DNA of 64,000 nt from an uncultured Oscillospiraceae bacterium. Lineage in GTDB: Bacteria > Bacillota > Clostridia > Oscillospirales > Oscillospiraceae. Both the position numbers and the translations under genes were made by a program. The stretch is taken from assembly GCA_934667095.1 (NCBI GenBank), contig CAKULE010000008.1, positions 1-64,000 of the forward strand, in the 5' to 3' direction. Shown one piece after another: positions 41,760 to 49,889 of the stretch. The stretch's first letter is position 1; every line of letters begins with the position of its first letter. The notes beneath the pieces were generated by a model that saw nothing but the letters and a program-made list of their open reading frames with translations, was not told the origin of the DNA and searched no databases.

Positions 41760-42559
41760 AGGTCCTCCTTGGGGGCTTTTTCTGCCAGCTGACGGGCCCG
41801 GCGGAAAACGTCCGCCATGATGTCCGCCTTACGGGTAAATTCCCATGCGTGGTGGGCCGCCAGCAGGCGCACCCACTCCAGCGGGATGGGCGCATCGGGC
41901 TCCACCCGGACCTCCCAGCTGCCGTCCACCTCCATCCGCACCCCCAGCCAGGAGCGGGTGCGGATCTCCATGCCCTCCGAGTTCGCCCGGTAGTAGTGTA
42001 CCAGTGAGCACCAGCAGCGCTTCCCATCCAGATCAAAATACATGCTGCCGCCCATCACAGAGGAGAACTCCGGGTCCAGCCGCTTGGGGTCGCCGGGGGC
42101 GAAGACCTTTGCGATATCCACAAAGGAATAGGGCTTCAGCTCAATGGGGCCCCAGCCGAGGTCCTCCGTGATGGTCTGCTGGTGGCCAAAGTGCAGGCCG
42201 GGCAGCCAGATCTTATAATAGAGATCCTTGGAGCGGAACCATCCGTTCCAGAATGCCTCCATCTCCGGCGTGGCGCCGGGGAGTCTGGTATTGATGGCGA
42301 TGCAGCCCACCCCGTTGGGCAGAAGGGCATAGCCGTTCTCCCCCGGCAGATACCCGGGCGCAAAGAGCGCGCCCAGCCCGCCGGGCAGCATGGCCTCCGC
42401 CGGGTCTAGCGTCCCGTCGGGGCGGATGGCGTCCAGCAGATACTGGGCTGGCGGCTTCACCGGCACCTCATAGAAGTCGGCGTAGGGGTCCTGCTTTTCC
42501 TCCGGAGTGCGGAGGTCCTTTACGTGGGAAAAGTCGTACTTCACATCGTAGAGAGCCAC
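41756..42559 (-). CDS. PhlG-family hydrolase (DAPG/phloretin hydrolase-like)
   Basis: The GTG start at 42559 is chosen because AAAGGAG lies 7 nt upstream; the frame is open further upstream without such a site. The 267-residue product shows the family pattern GYALLPNGVGCIAINTRLPG, ATPEMEAFWNGWF, YYKIWLPGLHFGHQ and the C-terminal zinc-binding HHAWEF (H-x3-E). Characterised relatives cleave the C-C bond between an aromatic ring and an acyl chain in diacetylphloroglucinol or phloretin. Its place after a transporter suggests action on an imported C-acylated compound. Zn ligands appear retained. Substrate unknown. Confidence 0.78.
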   Translation of the reverse strand: MALYDVKYDFSHVKDLRTPEEKQDPYADFYEVPVKPPAQYLLDAIRPDGTLDPAEAMLPGGLGALFAPGYLPGENGYALLPNGVGCIAINTRLPGATPEMEAFWNGWFRSKDLYYKIWLPGLHFGHQQTITEDLGWGPIELKPYSFVDIAKVFAPGDPKRLDPEFSSVMGGSMYFDLDGKRCWCSLVHYYRANSEGMEIRTRSWLGVRMEVDGSWEVRVEPDAPIPLEWVRLLAAHHAWEFTRKADIMADVFRRARQLAEKAPKEDL

Positions 42560-42653
42560 ATCCTTGCTCCTTTCCATAGACGCGCAGGCCGGCGGTCCAA
42601 AATGAACCGCCGGACCGCGCCGTTTGAGAGTAGAGATCAGAGAGCCCGGGTCC

Positions 42654-44261
42654 TTATGCGGCGGGCCGGAACGCAAAGATCAGGGAGTAGCCAAAGGGAG
42701 TGACCGTGTAGTTGGTCACGGAGGCGCTGGTGAGGGTGAAGTTGGCGAAGTCGCTGATGCCCACGAAAATGTGCTTCTCGAAGGCGATGCGCTGGACCTG
42801 CTGGAATGCCTCAGCGCTGACGGTCTCATCGGTGGAGTAGCACCGATCCACCCAGCCGATCATCTCGTCGTCATAGAAGGCGGGGCCGCCGTGGCTGGCC
42901 ATGTAGTCCTTGCGGCCGTCGCACTGGTTCAGGTAGGTGATGGCATCGCCGCAGGAGAGGGTGCCGATGTAAGCGTCGTAATTGCCGCCGGCCACCTTGC
43001 CGAAGTAGTCCACCAGCTCCACCTTGTCCAGATTCATCTTGATGCCGGCCTCCAGCAGCTCAGCCTGCATCAGCTCCGCCACCACATCGTAGCCGGCGCC
43101 GGGCTCCACTACCAGAGTGAACTCGAAGCCGTCGGGATAGCCCGCCTCGGCAAGGCACTGCTTGGCCTTCTCGATGCTGGTCTCCACCTTGTCATGCTGG
43201 TCATAGTAGTAATAGACGTTGGTGGGCACGCCGGTCTCGTTGGTGTTGGTGTATCCGTGGAAGAGAACGGCGGCGCAGTCCGCGCTGTTGATGCAGTAGT
43301 AGACCGCCTCGCGCAGCTTCTCGTTGGCGAAGATGTTGCCCTCGGCGCAGTGGAAGGTGACGTTCACGCTGCGGGGCGCGGGGGTGGTGGAGACGGTGAC
43401 GTTCTTGTTGTCGAACATGGCCATGACGTCGGCATAGCTGAGGTCCACCGCCACATCCACGTCGCCGGACTGGACGTTGATGGCGCGGGAGGCCGTGTCG
43501 GACACCCAGGTGAACTTGATGGTCTTGTAATAGCAATCGTCCGTACCGTTCCAGTAGTTGTCGTTCCGCTCCAGCACGATGTACTGGCCGGCCTTCCACT
43601 CCTTGAGGGTGTAACGGCCGGTGCCGCACTGGGGATTCAGGATGTTGGCGTTGTAGCCGCCGGATGCCTCCACACTGGACTGGTTGATCATATGGAAGGG
43701 GATGTCGCACAGGATGTACAGGAAGGTGGGGTTGGGGGTAGCCAGCTCGAGGACCACGTTCCAGTCGTCCTCCGCCTTGCAGTTATCCACGTTCAGGTAC
43801 ATCTGGAAGTAGGCGGCGTAGTTGCTTGTGTTGCCCATCTGGAGGGTGTAGAGCACGTCGTTGGCGTTGAACTCGGTGCCGTCCACGGCGGTGATACCCT
43901 TACGGATGGTGATACGGATGTGGGTGTCGTCCAGCCACTCATAGCTCTCGGCCATGTAGGGGACGATATTGCCGTCCTCATCGCCATGGAACAGAGTGTC
44001 GAACAGGCAGGGGATCACGGTGGTATCCGCCACGGTGGGGTTGCCGTAGGGTGCCAGCAGGAAGTCCGGCTCGGCAGGCAGGGCCACAGTGAGCCGCGCA
44101 TCCTCAGAGATGCCCTCCACGGGCGTGGCGGAGGCGGTCTCAGTCAGCTGGGCACCGGTGGGAGAAGGAGAGCCGGTGTTGGAAGGGTTCTTGTCGCCGC
44201 CACAGGCCATCAGGCCGAGGCACATCATCAGTGCGAGGAACAGTGCAAGTACTTTCTTCAT
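42654..44261 (-). CDS. ABC transporter substrate-binding lipoprotein, family 5 (second operon)
   Basis: 535 residues from the ATG at 44261, which has AAAGGATG upstream. The lipoprotein signal is MKKVLALFLALMMCLGLMAC, with Cys20 lipidated, followed by a Ser/Thr/Pro linker. The SBP_bac_5 domain has typical landmarks (LLAPYGNPTVADTTVIPCLF, FNANDVLYTLQM, NDNYWNGTDDCYYKTI). It lies downstream of its cognate permease and ATPase genes. Despite the peptide-type family, ligands in this family range widely (peptides, opines, sugars, metals), so the neighbouring enzymes are the better guide to substrate. Confidence 0.93.
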   Translation of the reverse strand: MKKVLALFLALMMCLGLMACGGDKNPSNTGSPSPTGAQLTETASATPVEGISEDARLTVALPAEPDFLLAPYGNPTVADTTVIPCLFDTLFHGDEDGNIVPYMAESYEWLDDTHIRITIRKGITAVDGTEFNANDVLYTLQMGNTSNYAAYFQMYLNVDNCKAEDDWNVVLELATPNPTFLYILCDIPFHMINQSSVEASGGYNANILNPQCGTGRYTLKEWKAGQYIVLERNDNYWNGTDDCYYKTIKFTWVSDTASRAINVQSGDVDVAVDLSYADVMAMFDNKNVTVSTTPAPRSVNVTFHCAEGNIFANEKLREAVYYCINSADCAAVLFHGYTNTNETGVPTNVYYYYDQHDKVETSIEKAKQCLAEAGYPDGFEFTLVVEPGAGYDVVAELMQAELLEAGIKMNLDKVELVDYFGKVAGGNYDAYIGTLSCGDAITYLNQCDGRKDYMASHGGPAFYDDEMIGWVDRCYSTDETVSAEAFQQVQRIAFEKHIFVGISDFANFTLTSASVTNYTVTPFGYSLIFAFRPAA

Positions 44262-44313
44262 TTCGCTACATCCTTTCATCATTATAAAGCAGGCATCCTG
44301 ATTGCCTTGTTTC

Positions 44314-45273
44314 TCAGAGCGTTCCATCCTCCACCCGGTGGCAGGCCACCAGATGGCCGCCCCCCACGTCGCACAGGTGCGGCTCGTCCGTCAGGCATTT
44401 GTCGCAGGCATAGGGGCAGCGGGGGGCGAAGCGGCACTGCCGCTTGGGGTCGATGGGCGAGACCAGCTCGCCCTGAATCAGTTCGTGCTTCTGGCGCTTG
44501 TGGATCTGCGGCTCCAGCACGGAGTTCAGCAGCGCCTTGGAATAAGGGTGGCGCAGGCGGTCCCCGAAAAGATCCTCCGCCCTGCACCGCTCCACGATCT
44601 GGCCGAGGTACATGACGCAGATCTCATCGGAGATATAGCGCACCACGGACAGATCATGGGTGATGAACATGTAGGTCAGGCCGTGGTCCCTCTGCAGGTC
44701 CTGCAGAAGGTTGATGACCTGCGCCTGAATGGACACGTCCAGAGCGGACACCGGCTCATCGCAGACGATGAACTTGGGGTCCAGCGCCAGCGCCCGGGCA
44801 ATGCCGATGCGCTGCCGGCGGCCGCCGTCCAGCTCGTGGGGGTAGGACTCGGCAAAGCGGGCGGCGATGCCCACCGTGTCCATCAGTTCCCGCACCCGGC
44901 GGCGGCGCTGCTCCTTATCCGGATAGAGCTTGTGGATGATCAGCGGCTCCTCGATGAGGCGGGTGATGGTCATACGAGGGTCCAGCGACGAGTAGGGGTC
45001 CTGAAAGATCATCTGCATCTCCGTGCGCATTTCCTTCAACTGGCGGGGCGTGACCTTGGTGATATCCCGGCCGTCAAAGGTGATGGTGCCGGCGGTGGGA
45101 GTCTCCATGTGGAGGATGGTCTTGCCCAGCGTGGACTTGCCGCAGCCGGATTCGCCCACGATGCCGAGGGTCTGCCCCCGCTCGATGTGGAAGCTCACAT
45201 CGTCTACCGCGTGGAGGGTGCCGGAGGCAACGTCGAAATACTTTTTCAGGTTCTTGACCTCAAGCAGGGCCAT
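44314..45273 (-). CDS. Oligopeptide ABC transporter ATPase, OppF type, with LDGGR signature
   Basis: The ATG at 45273 lies 10 nt after GGAGG; an upstream GTG at 45279 is too close to it. The 319-residue ATPase has Walker A GESGCGKSTLGK, Walker B KFIVCDEPVSALD and a Cys-rich tail (CRFAPRCPYACDKC). The ABC signature reads ELDGGRRQRIG instead of LSGGQ, a Ser-to-Asp variant also seen, from memory, in a subset of Firmicute peptide transporters. Activity is probably retained because it pairs with a canonical OppD-type partner. Confidence 0.93.
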   Translation of the reverse strand: MALLEVKNLKKYFDVASGTLHAVDDVSFHIERGQTLGIVGESGCGKSTLGKTILHMETPTAGTITFDGRDITKVTPRQLKEMRTEMQMIFQDPYSSLDPRMTITRLIEEPLIIHKLYPDKEQRRRRVRELMDTVGIAARFAESYPHELDGGRRQRIGIARALALDPKFIVCDEPVSALDVSIQAQVINLLQDLQRDHGLTYMFITHDLSVVRYISDEICVMYLGQIVERCRAEDLFGDRLRHPYSKALLNSVLEPQIHKRQKHELIQGELVSPIDPKRQCRFAPRCPYACDKCLTDEPHLCDVGGGHLVACHRVEDGTL

Positions 45274-45275
45274 GT

Positions 45276-46280
45276 TCACTCTCCCTCCTTATCCTGTGCG
45301 CAGAAGCACTTGACAAAGTGCCGTGGATAGACTTCCACCAGCTGCGGGTCACCCTTGCGGCACCGCTCGGTACAGTGGTCGCAGCGATCGGCAAAGGTGC
45401 AGTGCTCCGGCAGGTCCATGGGGTCCGGCATGATGCCCTTGATGGGCTTCAGGCGGCTGTTCTCCTTGCGCAGGCTGGGCAGCGAGTCGAACAGGCCCAC
45501 GGTATAGGGGTGGCAGGGGTGGTCGAAGATGTCCTCCACGGTGCCCACCTCCACGATCTCGCCGGCGTACATGACCGCGCAATGGTCGCACACCTCGGCC
45601 ACCACACCGAAGTCGTGGGTGATGATGAGCATGGAGGTCTGATAGGTATCCTGCAGGTTTTTCATCAGGGACAGCACCTGCGCCTGAATGGTCACATCGA
45701 GGGCTGTAGTGGGCTCGTCGGCGATGATGAGCTCCGGGCTGCAGGCCAGCGCCATGGCGATGACCACCCGCTGCTTCATGCCGCCGGAGAACTGGTGGGG
45801 ATAGTCCTCATACCGCTCCTCCGGGATGCCCACGGTGCGGAGCATCTCCCGGGCCTTTTGCACCATCTGGTCATGGTGCAGGCCCTTGCTGTGGAGGCTG
45901 ATGCACTCGGCGATCTGATCGCCCACCCGCATCACCGGGTTCAGGGCGGTCATGGGGTCCTGAAAGATCATGCCCATATTCTTGCCCCGCATGGAACAGA
46001 TCTCCTCGTCAGACTTCTGATAGATATCCTCCCCGTTGAAGTAGACGCTGCCCTGCACGATATGGGAGGGCGGCTGAGGCAGGAGGCGCATCATGCTGAG
46101 GGCCACGGTGGTTTTGCCCGCGCCGGTCTCACCCACAAGGCCGAAGGTCTCGCCCTTCCGGATCTTGAAGGAGACGTTGTTCACCGCCTCCACCACGCCG
46201 TCCTCGGTCTCGTAGTGGATCACAAGGTCCCGGACCTCCAGCAGGACGGGCGGTTGGGTCATGGTCTCATCTTTGTTCAT
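45276..46280 (-). CDS. Oligopeptide ABC transporter ATPase, OppD type (second operon)
   Basis: A 334-residue ATPase with Walker A GETGAGKTTVAL, signature FSGGMKQRVVIA, Walker B LIIADEPTTALD and the C-terminal Cys-rich element CTFADRCDHCTERC. GGAGGAGG precedes the ATG at 46280. It lies between OppC-type permease (19 nt upstream) and OppF-type ATPase. Together these form the motor of the second importer. Confidence 0.95.
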   Translation of the reverse strand: MNKDETMTQPPVLLEVRDLVIHYETEDGVVEAVNNVSFKIRKGETFGLVGETGAGKTTVALSMMRLLPQPPSHIVQGSVYFNGEDIYQKSDEEICSMRGKNMGMIFQDPMTALNPVMRVGDQIAECISLHSKGLHHDQMVQKAREMLRTVGIPEERYEDYPHQFSGGMKQRVVIAMALACSPELIIADEPTTALDVTIQAQVLSLMKNLQDTYQTSMLIITHDFGVVAEVCDHCAVMYAGEIVEVGTVEDIFDHPCHPYTVGLFDSLPSLRKENSRLKPIKGIMPDPMDLPEHCTFADRCDHCTERCRKGDPQLVEVYPRHFVKCFCAQDKEGE

Positions 46281-46299
46281 ACTCTTGCCTCCTCCCTGC

Positions 46300-47205
46300 T
46301 CACTTCAGGCGGGGGTCCAGCGCATCACGCACGCCGTCGCCCAGAACGTTGAACGCAAACACGGTAATGAGGATCATCAGGCCGGGGAAGATGACCATGT
46401 GGGGATAGCTCTGGATGCACGCCTTGCCGGCCGCCAGCATGGAGCCCCACTCGGGCGTGGGCGCCTGAACGCCCAGATTGATGTAGCTCATCATGGAGAT
46501 GAACAGGATGCTGCCGGAGATGGAGCTGACGATGAAGATGATGATGTGTCCCACGCAGTTTGGCAGGATGTGGCACAGCATCAGGCGGAGGTTGCCGGCC
46601 CCGAGGGTGCGACTGGCGGTGACGAACTCGCTGCTGCGGACAGTGAGCACCGCGGAGCGCACCGTCTTGGCGAACAGCGGCATAGTGGCCAGCGTGATGG
46701 CCGTGATCAGTGCGGGCACGCCGGTGCCCAGCGCAGCCACCACAGTAATGGACATCAGCATGGGCGGGATGGCTTGAAAAATGTCCATGATACGCATGAT
46801 GATGTTGTCCACCGCCTTCATAAAGTAGGCGGCGATGAGGCCCAGCGTGCCGCCCACCACCACGGCCGCGACGCTGCTGACCACGCCGATGAAGAGGGAG
46901 ATGCGGGTGGCGTAGATGCAGCGGCTGAAGATGTCGCGGCCCAGATTGTCCGTGCCGAACAGATGCTGAAAACTGGGTCCCTGATAGGCCTCCAGCGGGG
47001 CCGTCTTGGCATAGTTGTAGGGGCAGATTTGGTCGGCGAAGATGGCCACCAGCACCAGAATGAGGATGAGCACCACGCCCACAAGGCCCAGTTTGTTGCG
47101 CTTCATGCGCTTCCACGCGTCCCCCCAGAAGGTGGACTTCCGCTTGGCGGAGCTTTTCCTCGTCTTATTGAATCTTTCCATCGCAGGAGTCACGTATTTT
47201 GCCAT
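46300..47205 (-). CDS. Oligopeptide ABC transporter permease, OppC type (second operon)
   Basis: A 301-residue permease. A basic N-terminal segment (KSSAKRKSTFWGDAWKRMKR) leads to the OppC N-terminal helix, then the BPD_transp_1 domain with coupling loop VTASRTLGAGNLRLMLCHIL. The C-terminus GDGVRDALDPRLK is standard. GGAGGGAG lies upstream. Five or six membrane helices are evident. It forms the pore with the OppB-type partner encoded 13 nt upstream. Confidence 0.94.
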   Translation of the reverse strand: MAKYVTPAMERFNKTRKSSAKRKSTFWGDAWKRMKRNKLGLVGVVLILILVLVAIFADQICPYNYAKTAPLEAYQGPSFQHLFGTDNLGRDIFSRCIYATRISLFIGVVSSVAAVVVGGTLGLIAAYFMKAVDNIIMRIMDIFQAIPPMLMSITVVAALGTGVPALITAITLATMPLFAKTVRSAVLTVRSSEFVTASRTLGAGNLRLMLCHILPNCVGHIIIFIVSSISGSILFISMMSYINLGVQAPTPEWGSMLAAGKACIQSYPHMVIFPGLMILITVFAFNVLGDGVRDALDPRLK

Positions 47206-47218
47206 CTCTGCTCCCTCC

Positions 47219-48178
47219 TTACGATGCGCGCTTCTTCCGGTGGGTGGTGCCGGCGAAGGTGCTCTTCAGCCGGGGGTCTACCGCCACGTAGCACAGGTCC
47301 ACGATCAGGTTCACCACAGTGAATGCCAGCGCCAGCACCGCTACCGAGCCGCGGACGGCGGCGAAATTGCGATTGGTGATAGCCGTGACGGCGTACTGCC
47401 CGATACCGGGGATGCCGAAGATATTCTCAATAATCAGCGCGCCGCCCAGCTGGGTCCCGATGGTAACGCCGATGGCGTTGATGATGGGGATAAGGGAGTT
47501 GCGGAAGGCATGGCGGATAATGACCGCCCAGCGCCGCTGGCCCTTGGCATAGGCCGTGCGGACGTAGTCCTGCCGGATGGTCTCCAGCATGCTGGAGCGG
47601 GTGGTTCGCACCAGATTTGCCATGGACTGGACGCACACCACCACGCAGGGCAGGATCCAGTTCAGGAAGCCATCCACACCCGAGCCCGGCAGGATCGCCA
47701 GCTTCACCGCAAAGAGCACGATGAGCAGCAGTGCCAGCCAGAAGGACGGGAAGGAGGACACGAATACGGCGAAGGCCAGGATCACGCTGTCCACCCATGT
47801 GTACTGCTTTGCCGCAGCCAGCACACCTAATGGTATCCCGATGAGCCCCCCCAGAAATACCGCCCCGAAGGCGAGGATCAGCGTGTACGGGAAGCAGGCC
47901 AGCAGCTCGTCCGTGATGGCCCGGCCGTTGATGTAGGAGTTGCCCAGATCGCCCTTGGTCACAAACCGCCAGAGGTACTTGGCAAACTGGACCACGATGG
48001 GCTTATCCAGATCCAGCTCCGCCCGCTTCTCAGCCAGCTGCTCCTCCGTGGCCTGCGGGCCGAGGATCATGATGGCCGGGTCGTCATCGGAGAGCGCCTG
48101 AAAGAAGAACACCAGCGCCACCACGCCTATCATCACGGGGATGAGCATCAGAATACGCTTGATTATGTATTTGAGCAC
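47219..48178 (-). CDS. Oligopeptide ABC transporter permease, OppB type (second operon)
   Basis: A 319-residue permease beginning MLKYIIKRILMLIPVMIGVV. It has an extracytoplasmic loop (residues about 35-100) and the BPD_transp_1 core with coupling loop RTAYAKGQRRWAVIIRHAFR, and ends CYVAVDPRLKSTFAG plus a short basic tail. GGGAGG precedes the start. It follows the TrpA-like gene by 48 nt on the same strand, which ties the importer to the tryptophan-synthase-like enzymes. Confidence 0.94.
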   Translation of the reverse strand: MLKYIIKRILMLIPVMIGVVALVFFFQALSDDDPAIMILGPQATEEQLAEKRAELDLDKPIVVQFAKYLWRFVTKGDLGNSYINGRAITDELLACFPYTLILAFGAVFLGGLIGIPLGVLAAAKQYTWVDSVILAFAVFVSSFPSFWLALLLIVLFAVKLAILPGSGVDGFLNWILPCVVVCVQSMANLVRTTRSSMLETIRQDYVRTAYAKGQRRWAVIIRHAFRNSLIPIINAIGVTIGTQLGGALIIENIFGIPGIGQYAVTAITNRNFAAVRGSVAVLALAFTVVNLIVDLCYVAVDPRLKSTFAGTTHRKKRAS

Positions 48179-48226
48179 GGTAAATCATTCCCTCCTGATC
48201 TCGGCGGCCGAGGCCGCCGGCAGTGG

Positions 48227-49000
48227 TCACAGCACCTCGGACAGGCTCCTGATATACGCCTCGCAGTTGCCCTTGAGGATATGGCTGATGGTGGAACTGC
48301 CCACGATCACGCCGTCGGCGCCCATGCTCCGCACTTCCTTGAGCTGCTCGGGCTTATCCAGGCCAAAGCCCACAAAGACGGGGGTCTTAATGCCGGCGTC
48401 CTTCAGAACCTTCACGTTCACGGCCACCTTGGGGTCCACAGTCTCACGGGCGCCGGTGCCGCCGTCTACGGCCTGCTGGAAGATATAGCCCTTGGCGTGG
48501 GCCTTCAGGTCGGCGAGAGCCTCCTCCGTGATGTGATAGAAGGAGAAGCGAAGGTTGAAAATGTTGTACTTGCCCAGCTCCGCATCCAGCTCCGTGTGCT
48601 GCTCCCGCGTGGCGTCGGGGGTGAGCACGCCGTCCACGTCGCACTCGTGGCAGATCTCCGCGAAGCGCTTGGCGCCGTACTTGGCAATATTGCCGTAGTA
48701 GGTCATGAACTGAAGGACCTGGTCGGGGAACTCTCTGCGGATCTCCTTGACGGAGGCGAAGCAGTCTTCCAGATTCACCTTCTCCAGTGCCCGCTCCATG
48801 GACCCGCGGACTGTAGCGCCGTCCATGGCCGGGTCCTCGTAGGGCAGGCCCATCTCCAGCACCGTGGCGCCGTTGGCCACATACTTCCGCGCGCCCTCCA
48901 GATCAGAGCCCATCGCGGGATCGCCCAAGCCAAAGTACAGCACCAGCGAGCCCTTGCCCTTGGCCATATTCTCGTTGAAAACCTTCTCCATTCTGTTCAT
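48227..49000 (-). CDS. TrpA-like TIM-barrel protein retaining the catalytic Glu/Asp pair
   Basis: 257 residues, close to the length of tryptophan synthase alpha. The two catalytic acids of TrpA are at the same residue numbers as in the Salmonella enzyme: Glu49 in VLEMGLPYEDP and Asp60 in DPAMDGATV. The phosphate-binding elements are also recognisable (VFVGFGLDKPEQ, IVGSSTI). GGGAGG precedes the ATG. True TrpA releases indole from indole-3-glycerol phosphate. Here no other trp gene is nearby, and the partners are a degenerate TrpA and a remodelled TrpB-like protein, so a related aldol-type cleavage of another phosphorylated or indole-like substrate is more likely. Confidence 0.88.
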   Translation of the reverse strand: MNRMEKVFNENMAKGKGSLVLYFGLGDPAMGSDLEGARKYVANGATVLEMGLPYEDPAMDGATVRGSMERALEKVNLEDCFASVKEIRREFPDQVLQFMTYYGNIAKYGAKRFAEICHECDVDGVLTPDATREQHTELDAELGKYNIFNLRFSFYHITEEALADLKAHAKGYIFQQAVDGGTGARETVDPKVAVNVKVLKDAGIKTPVFVGFGLDKPEQLKEVRSMGADGVIVGSSTISHILKGNCEAYIRSLSEVL

Positions 49001-49041
49001 CGCTGCTTACCTCCCAATTTTATACTTTTCTTCTGCTCAGT

Positions 49042-49887
49042 TCAACCTCTCATTGCGTCTTTTACATCCCGGAGGAAGGCGGTGATCTCCTCCACGGACT
49101 GGCCGGCGATGACCCGCTTCATGTAACCGGAGGAGAAATGGACGCCGTCCACCCCGGCCACCTTGACCATCTCATAGGCGTCCTTCGCGGTGGCGATACC
49201 GCCGATGCCGATGAGTGGATAGCGGTGGCCCAGCTCGTCCTGAACCTCCCGGATATAGTCCACCATGGGCTTGACGTACCTGCCGTCCAACCCGTCGGAG
49301 GAGCCCGGCACCGCGGGGACCACAAACAGCTCGCCGGAGGAACAGGCCACCGTATCGCGGATGAGCTTGCGGTCTTCGGGCTTGTTGATGTCGATCATGT
49401 TGGACCACACCGCCCCCAGAAATCCGGCGCCCTTTTCCTGCACCATCCGGCGGATGCCGGTAGGATCGGGGATAGTGGTATAGTTGCAGGTATCCCAGCC
49501 CACCACGCCGCAGGCGAAGGCACGCTCCACATAGCGGCGCTGACCATAGGCGATCATGTCGCCCAGCATGGGGGTGGTGATGAGGGGCAGGTCCGGGTGC
49601 TTGGCGTGGATGGCCGCCAGATTGTCAAACACCATGTCCTGATAGCTGCCCTTGGCGCTCTCCCGGTTCACAAAGCGCTGCTCCGCCGGAGCCAGATTGC
49701 ACAGCTTCTGCACCGTGGGCAGATAGGAGATGATGAGCAGCTGGTTCATACCAGCCCCCAGCAGATAGTCGATGGGCTCCAGCAGACGGTCGAACTCGCG
49801 CACACCGTTGGGTGCCAGAGAAATGCTCAGCACGCCCTCGCCCCGGGCGCGCACTTCGTTCAGCTTTGTCTCCAGATAAGTCGTCAT
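49042..49887 (-). CDS. Divergent TrpA-like barrel without catalytic acids
   Basis: The ATG at 49887 is preferred (GGAGG at 7 nt); an upstream GTG at 49893 abuts that site. The 281-residue product has a TrpA-like layout: strand 6-like GELFVVPAVPGSSDGLDG, phosphate-site-like PLIGIGGIATAKDAYEMVKV and VDGVHFSSGYMKRV. The region that should carry Glu49 reads NQLLIISYLPT, and no Asp60 equivalent is visible. It may be a non-catalytic partner or a barrel with new chemistry (WDTCNYTTIPDPTG is a distinctive conserved-looking segment). It sits between the TrpB-like and catalytic TrpA-like genes. Confidence 0.72.
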   Translation of the reverse strand: MTTYLETKLNEVRARGEGVLSISLAPNGVREFDRLLEPIDYLLGAGMNQLLIISYLPTVQKLCNLAPAEQRFVNRESAKGSYQDMVFDNLAAIHAKHPDLPLITTPMLGDMIAYGQRRYVERAFACGVVGWDTCNYTTIPDPTGIRRMVQEKGAGFLGAVWSNMIDINKPEDRKLIRDTVACSSGELFVVPAVPGSSDGLDGRYVKPMVDYIREVQDELGHRYPLIGIGGIATAKDAYEMVKVAGVDGVHFSSGYMKRVIAGQSVEEITAFLRDVKDAMRG

Positions 49888-49889
49888 AC

